A stretch of 46,018 nucleotides of DNA, from NCBI GenBank assembly GCA_003023365.1, contig PXTG01000002.1, positions 1 to 46,018 of the forward strand. The letters run 5' to 3'. The position numbers were made by a program, and so were the translations under genes. Position 1 is the first letter of the stretch. Each line of letters begins with the position of its first letter. Positions 1-10,330 of the stretch are shown here, piece by piece. This DNA comes from Bacteroidetes bacterium QH_7_62_13. GTDB taxonomy: Bacteria; Bacteroidota; Rhodothermia; Rhodothermales; Salinibacteraceae. The notes below the pieces were generated by a model, which searched no databases, had not been told where the DNA came from, and worked only from the letters and a program-made list of their open reading frames with translations.

Positions 1-268
1 GAAACGACGCGTAGCCGAGCACGTGCTGAAGGGGCTCCCCCGCCACGCACCGTTCGACCATCGCCTCGAACCGCCGACGCGCCTCCGGGGCCACCGGACG
101 GTCCGGATGTGCGTAGAGCTGTCCACGGTCGCAACCGAGCACCTCCATTAGAAGCCACGCCGCCGTTCGCCGAGGGGCCTCCCGCTCGGCCGCCTCAAGC
201 CGCTCGGTCGCCGCGTCGAGGACGGCCAGACGCGCGGCGTCCGTCGTTTTGTAGGGTGAGGAAGCCAT
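1..268 (-). CDS. prmC: Peptide chain release factor N5-glutamine methyltransferase, N-terminal part (truncated by window edge)
   Basis: Manual reverse-strand translation from ATG at 268: [89 protein letters not shown]. Matches the PrmC/HemK N-domain, including the '[13 protein letters not shown]' motif. Confidence 0.88.
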   Translation of the reverse strand, partial: MASSPYKTTDAARLAVLDAATERLEAAEREAPRRTAAWLLMEVLGCDRGQLYAHPDRPVAPEARRRFEAMVERCVAGEPLQHVLGYASF

Positions 269-305
269 GACGGGCGAAGGGCGTGACGAACGGGAACAGA
301 AAACA

Positions 306-593
306 CTACCGGCGCACGCGGAAGTTTTCGAACTCCTCCGTCGCGTCGTCCCAGTCGGCGTCGACGTCTGCGACACGGGCCAGGCGCGGCCCCTCGTGGA
401 CGGCGTCGAGAAGATCTTCGAGGGCCCCACGCGGGCCTTCCGCCTCCAACCGAACGGATCCGTCCTGCTCGTTGCGCACCCAGCCGGTCAGCCCAAGCTG
501 CCGGGCTCGCATTCGCGTAAAGTTGCGAAAGCCAACGCCCTGCACCCGTCCAGCAATACGAGCCGAAAGCCGTTCCTTCGTATCCGTTTCCAT
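306..593 (-). CDS. acyP: Acylphosphatase
   Basis: 95 aa; '[43 protein letters not shown]' is the acylphosphatase signature ([18 protein letters not shown]). Confidence 0.95.
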   Translation of the reverse strand: METDTKERLSARIAGRVQGVGFRNFTRMRARQLGLTGWVRNEQDGSVRLEAEGPRGALEDLLDAVHEGPRLARVADVDADWDDATEEFENFRVRR

Positions 594-683
594 GACGAGA
601 CGTCGTTGTGTTCGCTGATCGACACTCGGTTGCTATAAGCACGCGGGCCGCCGAGGTTTTCTAGACGGAGTGGTTCCCCGTTC

Positions 684-726
684 GTAAAAAGAAAATGCCC
701 CGTCCCGGATGCGTTCGGAACGGGGC
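684..726 (-). terminator. Rho-independent terminator downstream of the phenylalanine hydroxylase
   Basis: Minus strand GCCCCGTTCCGAACGCATCCGGGACGGGGC hairpin followed by ATTTTCTTTTT. Confidence 0.8.
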
Positions 727-784
727 ACCAAAATAAGGACGCAACGGTGTGGTCCGTTGGCTCCGACCATTCGATGCGACGAAA

Positions 785-1624
785 CTACAGGAGCCCTCGA
801 CTCTCCGTCCAGTCCCTGAACCCGTCCACGAGCTGCTCGAAGGAGTCGAGGACAAAGAGTTCGTCCTGCAGGTTGTAAACTTCGTAGTCGTCCTTCTCCA
901 CAATGTGCTCGGGATCGAACGGGTGGACCGTCACCTCATCCGAGAGGGCGTGGGTGACCTCTTCGTTCGAGGAGACGATGCCGGCCCCGAAGATGCGCTG
1001 GTTCCCCTGCTCCCGAATCAGGCCAAACTCAACGGTGAACCAGTGCAGGCGCTCCAGGCGCGGTCGGTCGGCCCCTTCAGCGTTGAGGGCCGCCTGCCCG
1101 AACAGCTGGTAGAAGTCCGCGAAGTCCGGCTGCGTGAGCATCGGCATGTGGCCGAAGATGTCGTGGAAGCAGTCCGGGGCGGGCGTGTAGTCGAGCTCTT
1201 CCAGGGGGCGGACGTAGTTGGTCGAGGGAAACTTCCGCTCCGACAGCAGGGTGAAGAAGTCTTTCTCGTGAATCAGCCCCGGTACGTGGGCCACGGTCCA
1301 GTCCGTCGCGTCGCTGAGACGGTCGCTGAGATCACCCAAGTGGGGGATGCGGTCGGCTTCAAGGCCCAGGACCTCTTGCCCGCGCATGTACGCGTCGCAG
1401 GCCCGTCCGGGAAGCTGCTCCATCTGGCGCTCGACGAGGATTTGCCAGGTCTCGTGGTCCTCTCCCGGGTAGTCGGGGTAGTCAATCTCCTCCCCGATCG
1501 GGGGGTGCTCCTCCAGTTTCTGGGGGATGGTGCGGGGATCGACATCCTCCTGCCCTTCCTGAGCCTTCTCGTAGGCCGAGCGCTCGTCTTCGGGCGTGGT
1601 GTCAACGGCGTCTTCGTCCATCAT
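785..1624 (-). CDS. phhA: Phenylalanine-4-hydroxylase (biopterin-dependent aromatic amino acid hydroxylase)
   Basis: 279 aa; 'PAPDCFHDIFGHMPMLTQPDFADFYQLFGQAAL' with the iron-binding HDxxGH-like motif and 'HWFTVEFGLI'. Confidence 0.92.
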   Translation of the reverse strand: MMDEDAVDTTPEDERSAYEKAQEGQEDVDPRTIPQKLEEHPPIGEEIDYPDYPGEDHETWQILVERQMEQLPGRACDAYMRGQEVLGLEADRIPHLGDLSDRLSDATDWTVAHVPGLIHEKDFFTLLSERKFPSTNYVRPLEELDYTPAPDCFHDIFGHMPMLTQPDFADFYQLFGQAALNAEGADRPRLERLHWFTVEFGLIREQGNQRIFGAGIVSSNEEVTHALSDEVTVHPFDPEHIVEKDDYEVYNLQDELFVLDSFEQLVDGFRDWTESRGLL

Positions 1625-1811
1625 GGCGGTCTTTGGTTATTGTTCGGGCGAGCAGTTCTGCGTCAAAACCCATTCTCTATTCGGAAGCGCTTTCAAAAGC
1701 TCCAATCCCAGCGGTGGGCGTGGGAAAACAAGAGAAGATCAGCGGCTTCTCTAATGCCTCCAGGTCCCTTTTGATTCTCTTGCTCGGTTCTGCGACTAGG
1801 CCCGCAGCCGA

Positions 1812-2027
1812 TCATTCACTCGCGGACATCTCGCGCCGGACGATCCAGGCGGTCCCCACGTACCCAAGGAACGCCGCCGCGGTCACGACCAGGGCCGCTC
1901 GGCTGAGGCGCGCCCCCTCGCCGACGACCTCCTCGGTCATTACCATGATTGTGAGGAACAAACTGGACAAGACACAAGCCCCGACCAGTACGTGCGCCCA
2001 ACTCCGAAAGGCCCGTCCGTCAAACAT
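1812..2027 (-). CDS. Small hypothetical membrane protein
   Basis: 71 aa from internal ATG (MFDGRAFRSWAHVLVGACVLSSLFLTIMVMTEE...); two hydrophobic segments. Confidence 0.6.
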   Translation of the reverse strand: MFDGRAFRSWAHVLVGACVLSSLFLTIMVMTEEVVGEGARLSRAALVVTAAAFLGYVGTAWIVRREMSASE

Positions 2028-2092
2028 GAGAAGATAAATTCGTCCGGGCCGAGAAGCGGGACCATCTGAAAGAGCCAATCGGGAGGAAGTGC

Positions 2093-2686
2093 CTATGCAT
2101 GGGCCGGTTCGTTTCCCGGCTTCCACTTGATGTTGCACCCCATGGACGGCTTCTGGTCCATCGTCACGTCGCCCTGTTCCAGAAGTTCGTCCAGGGCTTG
2201 TCGCAGATCGCCTCCGTGGGGCGAGCCGTTGTCGGGTCGGGTTTCGTCGAACCGGCCTCGATAAGCAAGCCGTCGGTCGTTGTCGAAGACGTAGAAGTCG
2301 GGCGTGCAGGCCGCCTCGTAAGCCTTCGCCACCTCCTGGCTCTCATCGTGAAGGTACGGAAATGGGTAGTCTTTCTGCTCCGCCCGCTCCGCCATGCGGT
2401 CGAAGGAGTCATCCGGGTAGTTTTCCGGGTCGTTCGAGCAGATGGCGACGAACTGAACGCCCCGCTCCTGATACTCACGGGCCACGTCAACCAGCTCCTC
2501 CTCCACGTGCTGAGCGTAGGGGCAGTGATTGCAAGTGAATATCACGACCACCGCCTTCGCGTCGTCGTAGTCGCCGAGCGACCGCGTATCAGGACCGTGG
2601 CCGTCAACGTCGGGATTTGCAACCGGAAGCGTGAAGGACGGAGCCGTCTGCCCGAGCTCCATCATGGTAGACTCAGTAACAGCCAT
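2093..2686 (-). CDS. Thioredoxin-family / AhpC-TSA-like redoxin
   Basis: 'LGQTAPSFTLPVANPDVDG...VVVIFTCNHCPYAQHVEEELVDVAREYQERGVQFVAICSNDPENYPDDS' with CxxC (CNHC) active site; start chosen at MAVTES. Confidence 0.88.
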   Translation of the reverse strand: MAVTESTMMELGQTAPSFTLPVANPDVDGHGPDTRSLGDYDDAKAVVVIFTCNHCPYAQHVEEELVDVAREYQERGVQFVAICSNDPENYPDDSFDRMAERAEQKDYPFPYLHDESQEVAKAYEAACTPDFYVFDNDRRLAYRGRFDETRPDNGSPHGGDLRQALDELLEQGDVTMDQKPSMGCNIKWKPGNEPAHA

Positions 2687-2873
2687 TGTCCGAACGGGAG
2701 ATCGTTGTGAGAGTCGAGTGGAGACCGTGGAAGGGATCAGGGGTGCACTCCGCTCCCCCTTTTTCGTGGATGTTGTTAAACTGCGGCGGCCACGATCGGG
2801 TTCGGGCGTGAAGGAAACGGGCATGTCCATTCTCTCCCATTCGTCGGGCCTTGGCCGTCCGCCACGGCATGCA

Positions 2874-3452
2874 TCAACAGTACAATCCACGTTTGTCAAT
2901 GTAGGTGCGGACGACTTCTGGCACCAAGTACCGGATCGATCGACCGGCCCGGCGCCGAGAACGAATTTCGGTGCCGGAGACTTCCATCACGGGGGCCGCG
3001 ACGAACCGTACGTGGTTTGCGAACCGCGGCTCAGGGACAACCTCGATGACGCCGGGCCGCTTGTAGACGACGAGAGGAATCCGCTCGGCAATTTCTTCGG
3101 GCCGGTGCCACTCGCCAAAATGATCCAGGCTGTCGCTCCCAATCAGTAGGCCAAAATCCGTATCCGGATGCTTGTCCTGGAGGGCCCGTACCGTCTCGAT
3201 CGTGTACGAGGTCCCCGCCCGTTCCACCTCGATGTTGCAGAGTCGAAACGCCGGGTTGTCCGCGACGGCACGGCGCGTCATCTCCACGCGATGGTCCACG
3301 CTCGCCAACTCGTCCTGTGATTTGTGGGGGGGAGTCGCGTTGGGAATCCACCAAACCTCATCGAGCCCGAACTGGTCGCGAGCGACTTCGGCGACGACGA
3401 GGTGGGCGACGTGAGGGGGATTAAACGACCCCCCGAAGAGACCAATGTCCAT
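2874..3452 (-). CDS. nadD: Nicotinate-nucleotide adenylyltransferase
   Basis: 'MDIGLFGGSFNPPHVAHLVVAEVARDQFGLDEVWWIPNATPPHK' nucleotidyltransferase GGSFxPxHxxH motif; C-terminal 'SGTEIRSRRRAGRSIRYLVPEVV.YI'. Confidence 0.95.
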   Translation of the reverse strand: MDIGLFGGSFNPPHVAHLVVAEVARDQFGLDEVWWIPNATPPHKSQDELASVDHRVEMTRRAVADNPAFRLCNIEVERAGTSYTIETVRALQDKHPDTDFGLLIGSDSLDHFGEWHRPEEIAERIPLVVYKRPGVIEVVPEPRFANHVRFVAAPVMEVSGTEIRSRRRAGRSIRYLVPEVVRTYIDKRGLYC

Positions 3453-3482
3453 GACGTAGGTCAGGGTCGCCCCTCCACTAGT

Positions 3483-4334
3483 TTACGGGTTGGACGTTCC
3501 ATCTCGGGCCAGGGATTGTTGGTTCTCCGCCTGCTTCCGAACGCGTTCAAGCTTGCGCTGGGCCTCGTCCCGGAGCGGTTGAGCCTGCTTCAACAGGGGA
3601 CTGTCGGGAAAGAGTTGTGTGAGGCGGCCGTACTGGTCGATGGCCTTCTGGTATCGCTCCGCTCGTTTCTCCTGCACGCTCCGGTCCGCGTACCGGACGT
3701 AGGTGCGCAGGGCCCCGAGGAGTGCATTGTCGGCCCACGGGGTGTCCGGATACGTATCAAATACGTCCTCGTAGGAGCGCGTTGCCGCGCGCCACATGTC
3801 GCGCCGCTCGTAGAGCTTTCCGGCGGCGAACTGCTTGTGGGCGAGCTTGGCGCGAAGCTTATCGATCTTGGCCTGTGCGTCCGGGACGAGCTCGTGGTCC
3901 GGGTACCGTTCGATGAACAGCTGAAACAGGTCGATGGCCTTGCGGCTGTCGGTCTGCGTGAGCTGGTAGTCCGGCGACCGGGAGGAATAGGCACGAGCTC
4001 GCTCGTACTCCGCCCTCGGTACCTTCTGGTTATTGCGGTAAAGCTGCGTGAAGCGCTTGAACTCGTTCGCTGCGACCAGGTACTTCCCTTTCTTGCGCTG
4101 GGTCATCGCCAGTTGAAACTGCGCGTCGGGCCCCCATTCGTTTCCTCGCCCGTAGCTGAGGACGCCCCGGAAGTACCGAAGGGCTCTGTCGTAGTTCTCC
4201 TTCTCGAACTGCTCCATCCCCTTCTCGTAGGCCTGCTTGGGACTGTTGTGCGTCACCCGCTGGCTGCCCGAGCACCCAATCAGTCCAACAACCAAGGCCA
4301 GGCTCAGCAACGACGAAAGGACCGAAAGGCGCAT
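3483..4334 (-). CDS. bamD: Outer membrane protein assembly factor BamD (lipoprotein)
   Basis: Lipobox 'LVVGLIGCSGS'; TPR-like 'AYEKGMEQFEKENYDRALRYFRGVLSYGRGNEWGPDAQFQLAMTQRKKGKYLVAANEFKRFTQLYRN'. Confidence 0.88.
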   Translation of the reverse strand: MRLSVLSSLLSLALVVGLIGCSGSQRVTHNSPKQAYEKGMEQFEKENYDRALRYFRGVLSYGRGNEWGPDAQFQLAMTQRKKGKYLVAANEFKRFTQLYRNNQKVPRAEYERARAYSSRSPDYQLTQTDSRKAIDLFQLFIERYPDHELVPDAQAKIDKLRAKLAHKQFAAGKLYERRDMWRAATRSYEDVFDTYPDTPWADNALLGALRTYVRYADRSVQEKRAERYQKAIDQYGRLTQLFPDSPLLKQAQPLRDEAQRKLERVRKQAENQQSLARDGTSNP

Positions 4335-4522
4335 AGAGGGGAGAGCGTTCCGAGAAGACACTATCACAGGAATCAGCCACAGCGGAAAGAGCAGGGTGAC
4401 GACGCTTCCGCTGCTCACTTCGGACGTTGCCGTAAGGCTACAACGCGGAGCCGAAACGGCACGGGGGAGGGTCTGTTCCTGTCAGTCCGTTAAGTGCGCG
4501 TGGAGCAGAGGCGTGTCGCCGA

Positions 4523-6187
4523 CTAGCGCAGAAGCTCAATCTGGTTGTTGCGGTACCGGTGGAAGAACAGGGCCCGATTGACGGTCCCCTCCTGGAAGTC
4601 GACCCGTAGTCCGATCCCCTCGTAGGTTGCGGCTGAGCGCAAAGCTGCGGGACGGACGGGCGCCGCGGACGGAGAAAGGGTCGACAGGAGAAAGTGGGCC
4701 ACATCGTACCCGGTATAGGTCAGTCGCTGTTGACGCGGGGAGGAGAGGGCATCCGGCGTTTTTCCGGTCAGTAGGCGGTAGCGGCGGATGAAGCGCTGGA
4801 CCTCCTGCCGGGTCCGATCCACGTAGAACGGATTTGCGTAGGTTGCAGTGAACGCACTGGCCTCCTTTTCGACCGACAGGTTGTGCCAACTCGAATTGCC
4901 CAACACGCGGGGCTCGGTGTTGAAGCGACCCATCCCAGTGAGGGCGTCCTGAACTTTTCCGGAGGCATTGCCTTCGCTGATGGGAAGATAGACCCCGTCG
5001 GTCGCGGCAAACGCAGAGTCGGTAATGGTGGTGTCCTCTTCTACGACCTCGGGGAGACGGGTCCAGTCCCGGGGCGTATCGAGGCGCAGGGTGAACGGTA
5101 CGCTGAAGCCCTGTTCCTCCGCCTCCTGACGAAACCCTTCCGCCATCCGCCGACTCTCCGACGTTCCTCGTTCGTAGATGACAGCGGCATTCTCCAAGAG
5201 GAGGCTCTCCGAGGCGAAACGAGCCATCAGGCGCCCGCGGAGCGAAATCGTGGGGTTGGTCTGGAATACATAGTCGCGCCCCTCAGACACGCTTTCCTCC
5301 GTGGCGAGGGGCGCTACGAGGAGCGTGGAGGTCTGCTCGGCAACCTCTCCGGCGGCTCGGGCCGTCTGGCTGAACAGGGGACCGATGATTATGTCCACGT
5401 CATCCCGACGAATAAGCGAATCGACGGCCGCCCGAGCCCCGTCCGGCGTGGCCTGGGTGGACCGAAAGTGCATCTCTGCGACCCACTCCGGCCGGTCGAC
5501 TTGCTCCGTAACGACCTGCATGGAGTCGACGCGGACCGTGTCGGTCGCCGTCGTAACCGTCCGGCGCCCCTCAGCCTCCGCCAGGCTGTCGCCGTATGCA
5601 CGGGCTGTGGCCGCCACCTCGAACGAATCGGAGGACGCCTGAAGGCCGGGCGGGGGGACGTAGCGGCGCCTCAGGCCGTTGTGCCCCTCCACGGCGAGGC
5701 GGATGCCGTTGAACATTGCCTGGGAAAACCCGACGTACTCGTCCGTCATGGGGAGCGCGATCCCAATGTGGAGCGTGTCGACACGCTGGTTGTTCTCCTC
5801 AATCTGCTCGCGGGCGAGCTTGCGTACACGCTCGGCCTCCGCCTCGTACGATGTCTCCGGATATCGGTTGAGAAGCGTGTCGACGACGTCGACCGCCTCT
5901 CGGTACCGACCGAGCCGCAAGAGGGCCTTCCCCTGCATCACGAGGGCGGCGGTGGTTTTGCGGTTGAACTCGTAGTCGCTGACGAGCCGAAGACGCTCGG
6001 CGGCCGTTTCAAAATCCCCCTGTTCGAACGCCGAAAGCCCCTGCTCGAACATCAGTTCGGCGTCGGAGTTGCGCGGAATCGTATCGCGAACCTGAGCCAT
6101 CGCCGCCGACGGCCCACTCCCCACTCCGATGAGGAGAAAACTTCCGAGCAAGAACAGTTGAGCAACAGCCGGCACGCGACTCGTCAT
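4523..6187 (-). CDS. TPR plus type I periplasmic-binding-fold protein (ABC substrate-binding / LpoA-like)
   Basis: Signal peptide 'MTSRVPAVAQLFLLGSFLLIGVGSGPSAAMA', TPR-like N-terminal region, then 'HIGIALPMTDEYVGFSQAMFNGIRLAVEGHNG...IIIGPLFSQTARAAGEVAEQTSTLLVAPLATEE'. Confidence 0.8.
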   Translation of the reverse strand: MTSRVPAVAQLFLLGSFLLIGVGSGPSAAMAQVRDTIPRNSDAELMFEQGLSAFEQGDFETAAERLRLVSDYEFNRKTTAALVMQGKALLRLGRYREAVDVVDTLLNRYPETSYEAEAERVRKLAREQIEENNQRVDTLHIGIALPMTDEYVGFSQAMFNGIRLAVEGHNGLRRRYVPPPGLQASSDSFEVAATARAYGDSLAEAEGRRTVTTATDTVRVDSMQVVTEQVDRPEWVAEMHFRSTQATPDGARAAVDSLIRRDDVDIIIGPLFSQTARAAGEVAEQTSTLLVAPLATEESVSEGRDYVFQTNPTISLRGRLMARFASESLLLENAAVIYERGTSESRRMAEGFRQEAEEQGFSVPFTLRLDTPRDWTRLPEVVEEDTTITDSAFAATDGVYLPISEGNASGKVQDALTGMGRFNTEPRVLGNSSWHNLSVEKEASAFTATYANPFYVDRTRQEVQRFIRRYRLLTGKTPDALSSPRQQRLTYTGYDVAHFLLSTLSPSAAPVRPAALRSAATYEGIGLRVDFQEGTVNRALFFHRYRNNQIELLR

Positions 6188-6335
6188 GAATACGCGCAGT
6201 CTTTGGATGTATATTCGTACGCTAAGGGGGCGAGCGGAACGTTCCACGTTCCTGACCGAGACGCCCGGTCGGGGAGAAGCGATACGCAGAGCTATCTCTC
6301 TCTTTCCCTCTTTCCGGGCGTGCAGCCGAGCCTGC

Positions 6336-7916
6336 TCACTCCCACTCGATGGTGGCCGGGGGCTTCGAGCTCACGTCGTAGACCGTGCGGTTGATGCCTT
6401 CCACCTCGTTCACGATGCGGTTGGACACGTGGCCGAGAAAGTCGTGGGGCAGGGGGGCCCAGTCGGCCGTCATGCCGTCCACGCTCGTCACCGCCCGGAG
6501 GGCACAGACGTTCTCGTAGGTCCGCTCGTCGCCCATCACGCCCACGCTCTGGACGGGGAGAAGAACAGCGAAGGCCTGCCACACCTCGTCGTAGAGGTCG
6601 TTGGCCCGGAGCTCCTCGATAAAGATGGCGTCGGCCTCGCGGAGAAGGGCTAGGCGGTCGGGGGTTACCGGTCCCAAGATGCGAATGGCCAACCCGGGCC
6701 CCGGGAACGGGTGGCGGTCCACCGTGCGCTCCGGCACGTCCAACAGGCGCCCGATCTCGCGCACCTCGTCCTTAAAAAGCTCCCGGAAGGGCTCTATGAG
6801 TTCGAAGTCCAGTTCCTCCGGCAGTCCTCCAACGTTGTGATGGGTCTTGATGGTGGCCGAGGGTCCCTTGAACGAGACGCTCTCGATGAGATCGGGGTAG
6901 AGGGTTCCCTGAGCCAGGTACGTCGGCCGGTGCCCAAGCTCCTCCTCAATCTTCTGCGTCTGCTCCTCGAACACCTCAATGAACGTGTTGCCCACGATCA
7001 CGCGCTTCTCTTCGGGGTCAACGACGCCTTCCAGGTGCTCAAGGAAGCGGTCGGTAGCATCCTGGGTGTAGAGGTCCATGTCGAAGTGGCCACGGAACGT
7101 GTCTTGCACCTGATCCCACTCCCCCTTTCGGAGCAAGCCGTTGTTCACGAAGATGCAGTGCAGCTGATCCCCGATCGCCCGGTCGAGCAGGGCCGCGGCC
7201 ACCGACGAGTCCACCCCGCCGGAGAGGCCGAGGATGACGTGCTCGTCCCCGACCCGCTCGCGGATTTCCTGCGTCTGCTCCTCAACGAATGAGGCGGGCG
7301 ACCAGTCGCCGCCGCACCCACAAATCTCGTGGGCAAAGTTTTCTAGGATCTGCCGGCCGAAGTCGGTATGAACGACCTCGGGGTGAAATTGCACGCCGTA
7401 GTGGGGGGCCTCGGTATCGTGGACGGCGGCGATCGGGGCGTTATCCGTCCGGGCAATGACCTCGTAGCCGTCCGGCAACGCCGTCAGGTGGTCGCTGTGG
7501 CTCATCCAGACGGTCGAGCCGTTCGGCACATCGTCGAAGAGATCGGTCGCCTCGTCGGTCCCGTCGGTCACCTGGATGCGAGCCCGCCCGAACTCTCGTC
7601 GCTCGGCCCGTTCCACGTGTCCGCCCTTCAGATGAGCCATGGCCTGCAGGCCGTAGCAAACGCCAAGCACCGGGACGCGCGTCCCGTCGTCCCGTCGCAC
7701 GTCAAGGAGAGCCGGGTCGAGCTGGGGCGCCTCTTCGTCGTACACCGAGCAGGGCCCACCCGAAAGAATAATGCCTTTCGGATTGAGGGCCGCGACCGCT
7801 TCGGTCTCGACCGTGCAGGGACGAATTTCCGAATACACGCCGGTCTCACGGACCCGTCGGGCAATGAGTTGGGTGTACTGAGACCCAAAATCCAGGATGA
7901 CGATCGTCTCGTGCAT
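6336..7916 (-). CDS. guaA: GMP synthase (glutamine-hydrolysing)
   Basis: '[27 protein letters not shown]', class I GATase 'GVCYGLQAM', '[37 protein letters not shown]', C-terminal '[10 protein letters not shown]'. Confidence 0.98.
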   Translation of the reverse strand: MHETIVILDFGSQYTQLIARRVRETGVYSEIRPCTVETEAVAALNPKGIILSGGPCSVYDEEAPQLDPALLDVRRDDGTRVPVLGVCYGLQAMAHLKGGHVERAERREFGRARIQVTDGTDEATDLFDDVPNGSTVWMSHSDHLTALPDGYEVIARTDNAPIAAVHDTEAPHYGVQFHPEVVHTDFGRQILENFAHEICGCGGDWSPASFVEEQTQEIRERVGDEHVILGLSGGVDSSVAAALLDRAIGDQLHCIFVNNGLLRKGEWDQVQDTFRGHFDMDLYTQDATDRFLEHLEGVVDPEEKRVIVGNTFIEVFEEQTQKIEEELGHRPTYLAQGTLYPDLIESVSFKGPSATIKTHHNVGGLPEELDFELIEPFRELFKDEVREIGRLLDVPERTVDRHPFPGPGLAIRILGPVTPDRLALLREADAIFIEELRANDLYDEVWQAFAVLLPVQSVGVMGDERTYENVCALRAVTSVDGMTADWAPLPHDFLGHVSNRIVNEVEGINRTVYDVSSKPPATIEWE

Positions 7917-8062
7917 GGAAACCTATCCGTCTGTCGTGTTGCGGCATTCGCGTTGCGCAGGTCCGAGCCGACGTACGTGGTACGGCTTTCGCGCCCCGTG
8001 GGCTATACCCTCGGCGGAGCGATCGGCGCCTGCCGTATTCAGCAATTCGAGCGTGGCCCACA

Positions 8063-8437
8063 CTACGTGATTTCCCCGTACGCGTCCGCCTCAAGAAGAT
8101 CGTCGATCTCGCCCTCGTCCTCGATCTCAATCTCGATCATCCATCCCTCGCCGTAGGGATCATCGTTGACCGTCTCCGGCGCCATCTCGAGCTCGTCGTT
8201 GACGGCCGTGATGGTTCCGCTCACGGGCATATATAGCTCCGAAACGGTTTTCACGGCTTCGACGGTACCAAAGATGTCGTCCTGACCGAGCTCTGTGCCC
8301 TCCGGCTCAATTTCGACGAAGACAATGTCGCCGAGCTCGCTCTCTGCGAAGTCAGTAATCCCCACGGTGGCCGTGCCCTCTTCGAGCCGCAGCCATTCGT
8401 GGTCGTCGGTGTAGTAGAGGTCGTCTGGGGTATCCAT
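8063..8437 (-). CDS. gcvH: Glycine cleavage system H protein
   Basis: 'LYYTDDHEWLRLEEGTATVGITDFAESELGDIVFVEIEPEGTELGQDDIFGTVEAVKTVSELYMPVSG'; lipoyl-lysine region EAVKT. Confidence 0.97.
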   Translation of the reverse strand: MDTPDDLYYTDDHEWLRLEEGTATVGITDFAESELGDIVFVEIEPEGTELGQDDIFGTVEAVKTVSELYMPVSGTITAVNDELEMAPETVNDDPYGEGWMIEIEIEDEGEIDDLLEADAYGEIT

Positions 8438-8750
8438 TCGTCGCGTGTCGAGATGATTGGGGGTACGCGTTCGGGAGAAGATACGGGCTGAGGCGGGAAA
8501 TCCAAAAGACCTCTCCCCGTGATAACCGTACACTTCCTCAGCCCTTCACTCGGAGGGACCGATAGATTTAATCGTCGTTGCGAAAACCGGCATTTCTGCT
8601 ATGAGCCCGGCGGTCCCGGGAACGGGCTCCTTTTCCCTAGGCCGGACCGGTCCCCGCTGCCGACGGCGACGCCTTCGTGGCGGCTGAGACCCACGTGGCG
8701 GGACCTCACTCTCGACCAGTACGGGTCTCCGTCCCGCTCCTGGCCCTCAC

Positions 8751-10112
8751 TTATCCTTCCGACGGGGCCGGCTCCATTTCAAAGTTGTCGAGGAAGCGGG
8801 TGCTGAAGTTGCCCTCCTGGAAGCGCTCGTCGTCCATCAGTTGTTGGTGAAACGGAATAGTCGTATCCACGCCCTCAACGACGAACTCGTCGAGCGCCCG
8901 GCGCATCTTGCGGATGGCCTGATCCCGCGTTTTTCCGTACGTGACGAGCTTGGCAATCATCGAGTCGTACGTCGGTGGAATCATGTACCCCCCGTACGCC
9001 GCCGTATCGATCCGCACGCCGTGCCCCCCCGGTTGGTGGAAGGCCGTAATCTCCCCCGGGGCCGGACTGAAGTTTTTGAAGGGATTCTCGGCGTTGATGC
9101 GGCACTCGATGGAGTGCCCCTCCATCGGGACCGACTCCCGCTCAAGCGTTTTTCCTCGCGACACGTCAATCTGGTACTCGATGAGATCGGCCCCGGTAAC
9201 TTGCTCGGTGACGGGGTGCTCCACCTGTATCCGCGTGTTCATCTCCATAAAGTAGAAGTTGCGGTCCGCCCCCACCAGAAATTCGATCGTGCCGGCCCCC
9301 TCGTAGTTGACGGATTCGGCCCCGCGGATCGCCGCCCGGCCCATTTCCTCGCGAAGATCCTCGTCCACGATGGGCGAGGGCGTCTCCTCCAGCAGCTTCT
9401 GGTGCCGGCGCTGGATGGAGCACTCCCGCTCGCCGAAGTGCATGACGTTGCCCTTGCCGTCGCCCACCAACTGGATCTCAACGTGGCGCGGGTTCTCCAC
9501 AAACTTCTCGATGTAGACCTCCGGGTCGTCGAAGGCCGCGTCGGCCTCGGAGCGCGCCCCGTTGAACTTGTTGTCGAACTCCTCCTCCTCCCACACCAGA
9601 CGCATGCCGGTCCCGCCGCCGCCGGAGGCGGCCTTGATCATAACCGGGAAGCCGATGTCGGCCGCGAGGCTGCGGGCCTCGTCGATGTCGCTGATGGTGC
9701 CGTCCGACCCCTCGACGATGGGCACCCCGGCCTCGGCCATCGTGTCCTTGGCCACGTCCTTCTGACTCATCAGCCGCATCGTCTCGGGCGACGGGCCAAT
9801 GAACTCGATGTCGTTGTCCGCGCAGATCTGGCTGAATTCGGCGTTTTCCGAGAGAAAGCCGTACCCGGGATGAATCGCGTCGGCCCCCGTCACCTCCGCC
9901 GCCGCAATGATGCGGTCCGGCCGCAGGTAGCTCTCGTTGGAGGCGGGCGGCCCGATGCACACCGCCTCGTCGGCAAAGCGAACGTGGAGGGCGTCTCGGT
10001 CCATCGTTGAATACACCGCCACGGTGTTGATCCCCAGTTCGTGGCAGGTACGAATGACGCGCAGCGCAATCTCGCCGCGGTTAGCAATCAGGATTTTCTT
10101 GAGGTCGCTCAT
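8751..10112 (-). CDS. accC: Acetyl-CoA carboxylase, biotin carboxylase subunit
   Basis: '[50 protein letters not shown]', '[14 protein letters not shown]', '[18 protein letters not shown]'. Confidence 0.98.
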   Translation of the reverse strand: MSDLKKILIANRGEIALRVIRTCHELGINTVAVYSTMDRDALHVRFADEAVCIGPPASNESYLRPDRIIAAAEVTGADAIHPGYGFLSENAEFSQICADNDIEFIGPSPETMRLMSQKDVAKDTMAEAGVPIVEGSDGTISDIDEARSLAADIGFPVMIKAASGGGGTGMRLVWEEEEFDNKFNGARSEADAAFDDPEVYIEKFVENPRHVEIQLVGDGKGNVMHFGERECSIQRRHQKLLEETPSPIVDEDLREEMGRAAIRGAESVNYEGAGTIEFLVGADRNFYFMEMNTRIQVEHPVTEQVTGADLIEYQIDVSRGKTLERESVPMEGHSIECRINAENPFKNFSPAPGEITAFHQPGGHGVRIDTAAYGGYMIPPTYDSMIAKLVTYGKTRDQAIRKMRRALDEFVVEGVDTTIPFHQQLMDDERFQEGNFSTRFLDNFEMEPAPSEG

Positions 10113-10201
10113 GCGGGGGTAAGGACAGTTTCGGCATGGAGGCTCTCGGTTCTCGACTCAAACGCCTCCCAGAAGCAGACAAGATCCGCGACGGGCTTCA
10201 C

Positions 10202-10280
10202 GTTGCGTATGTCGTATTGCGTATTCGGGTAGCGGGCACGACTTGAAATGCGAAATACGGAATACCCAATATTCGACGCG
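10202..10280. repeat. Intergenic short repeat with inverted copies (ATTGSGTATTC)
   Basis: ATTGCGTATTC at 10216-10226 and GAATACCCAAT at 10260-10270 (one mismatch in 11 bp as inverted copies), surrounded by related GCGTAT/AAATACG words. Confidence 0.6.
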
Positions 10281-10330
10281 GAAAGGAAGCAAACCGCTCC
10301 GGAAGCCGGGAGGGCGAAAGTCAGTGGCAA

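Noticed and set aside
749-1774. Long plus-strand ORF of 341 aa
   Set aside because: Antisense to phenylalanine hydroxylase. High GC creates long shadow ORFs; the minus-strand product has clear family motifs.
6230-6250. GGAACGTTCC palindrome with following CCACGTTCC upstream of the periplasmic-binding protein gene
   Set aside because: A single 10-bp palindrome without a second copy or clear operator architecture; too weak to call.
4883-6394. 503-aa plus-strand ORF
   Set aside because: Antisense to the periplasmic-binding protein gene; no domain features.
7605-7625. Possible parS-like site (GTTCCACGTGTCC)
   Set aside because: Only the left half matches TGTTTCACGTGAAACA, the right half fails, and it lies inside the guaA coding sequence. 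Probably chance. No good parS seen near parAB.
8590-8645. GAGCCCG...CGGGCTC hairpin followed by TTTT on the plus strand
   Set aside because: No plus-strand gene upstream to terminate, and the T-run is short. Not strong enough to call as a terminator.
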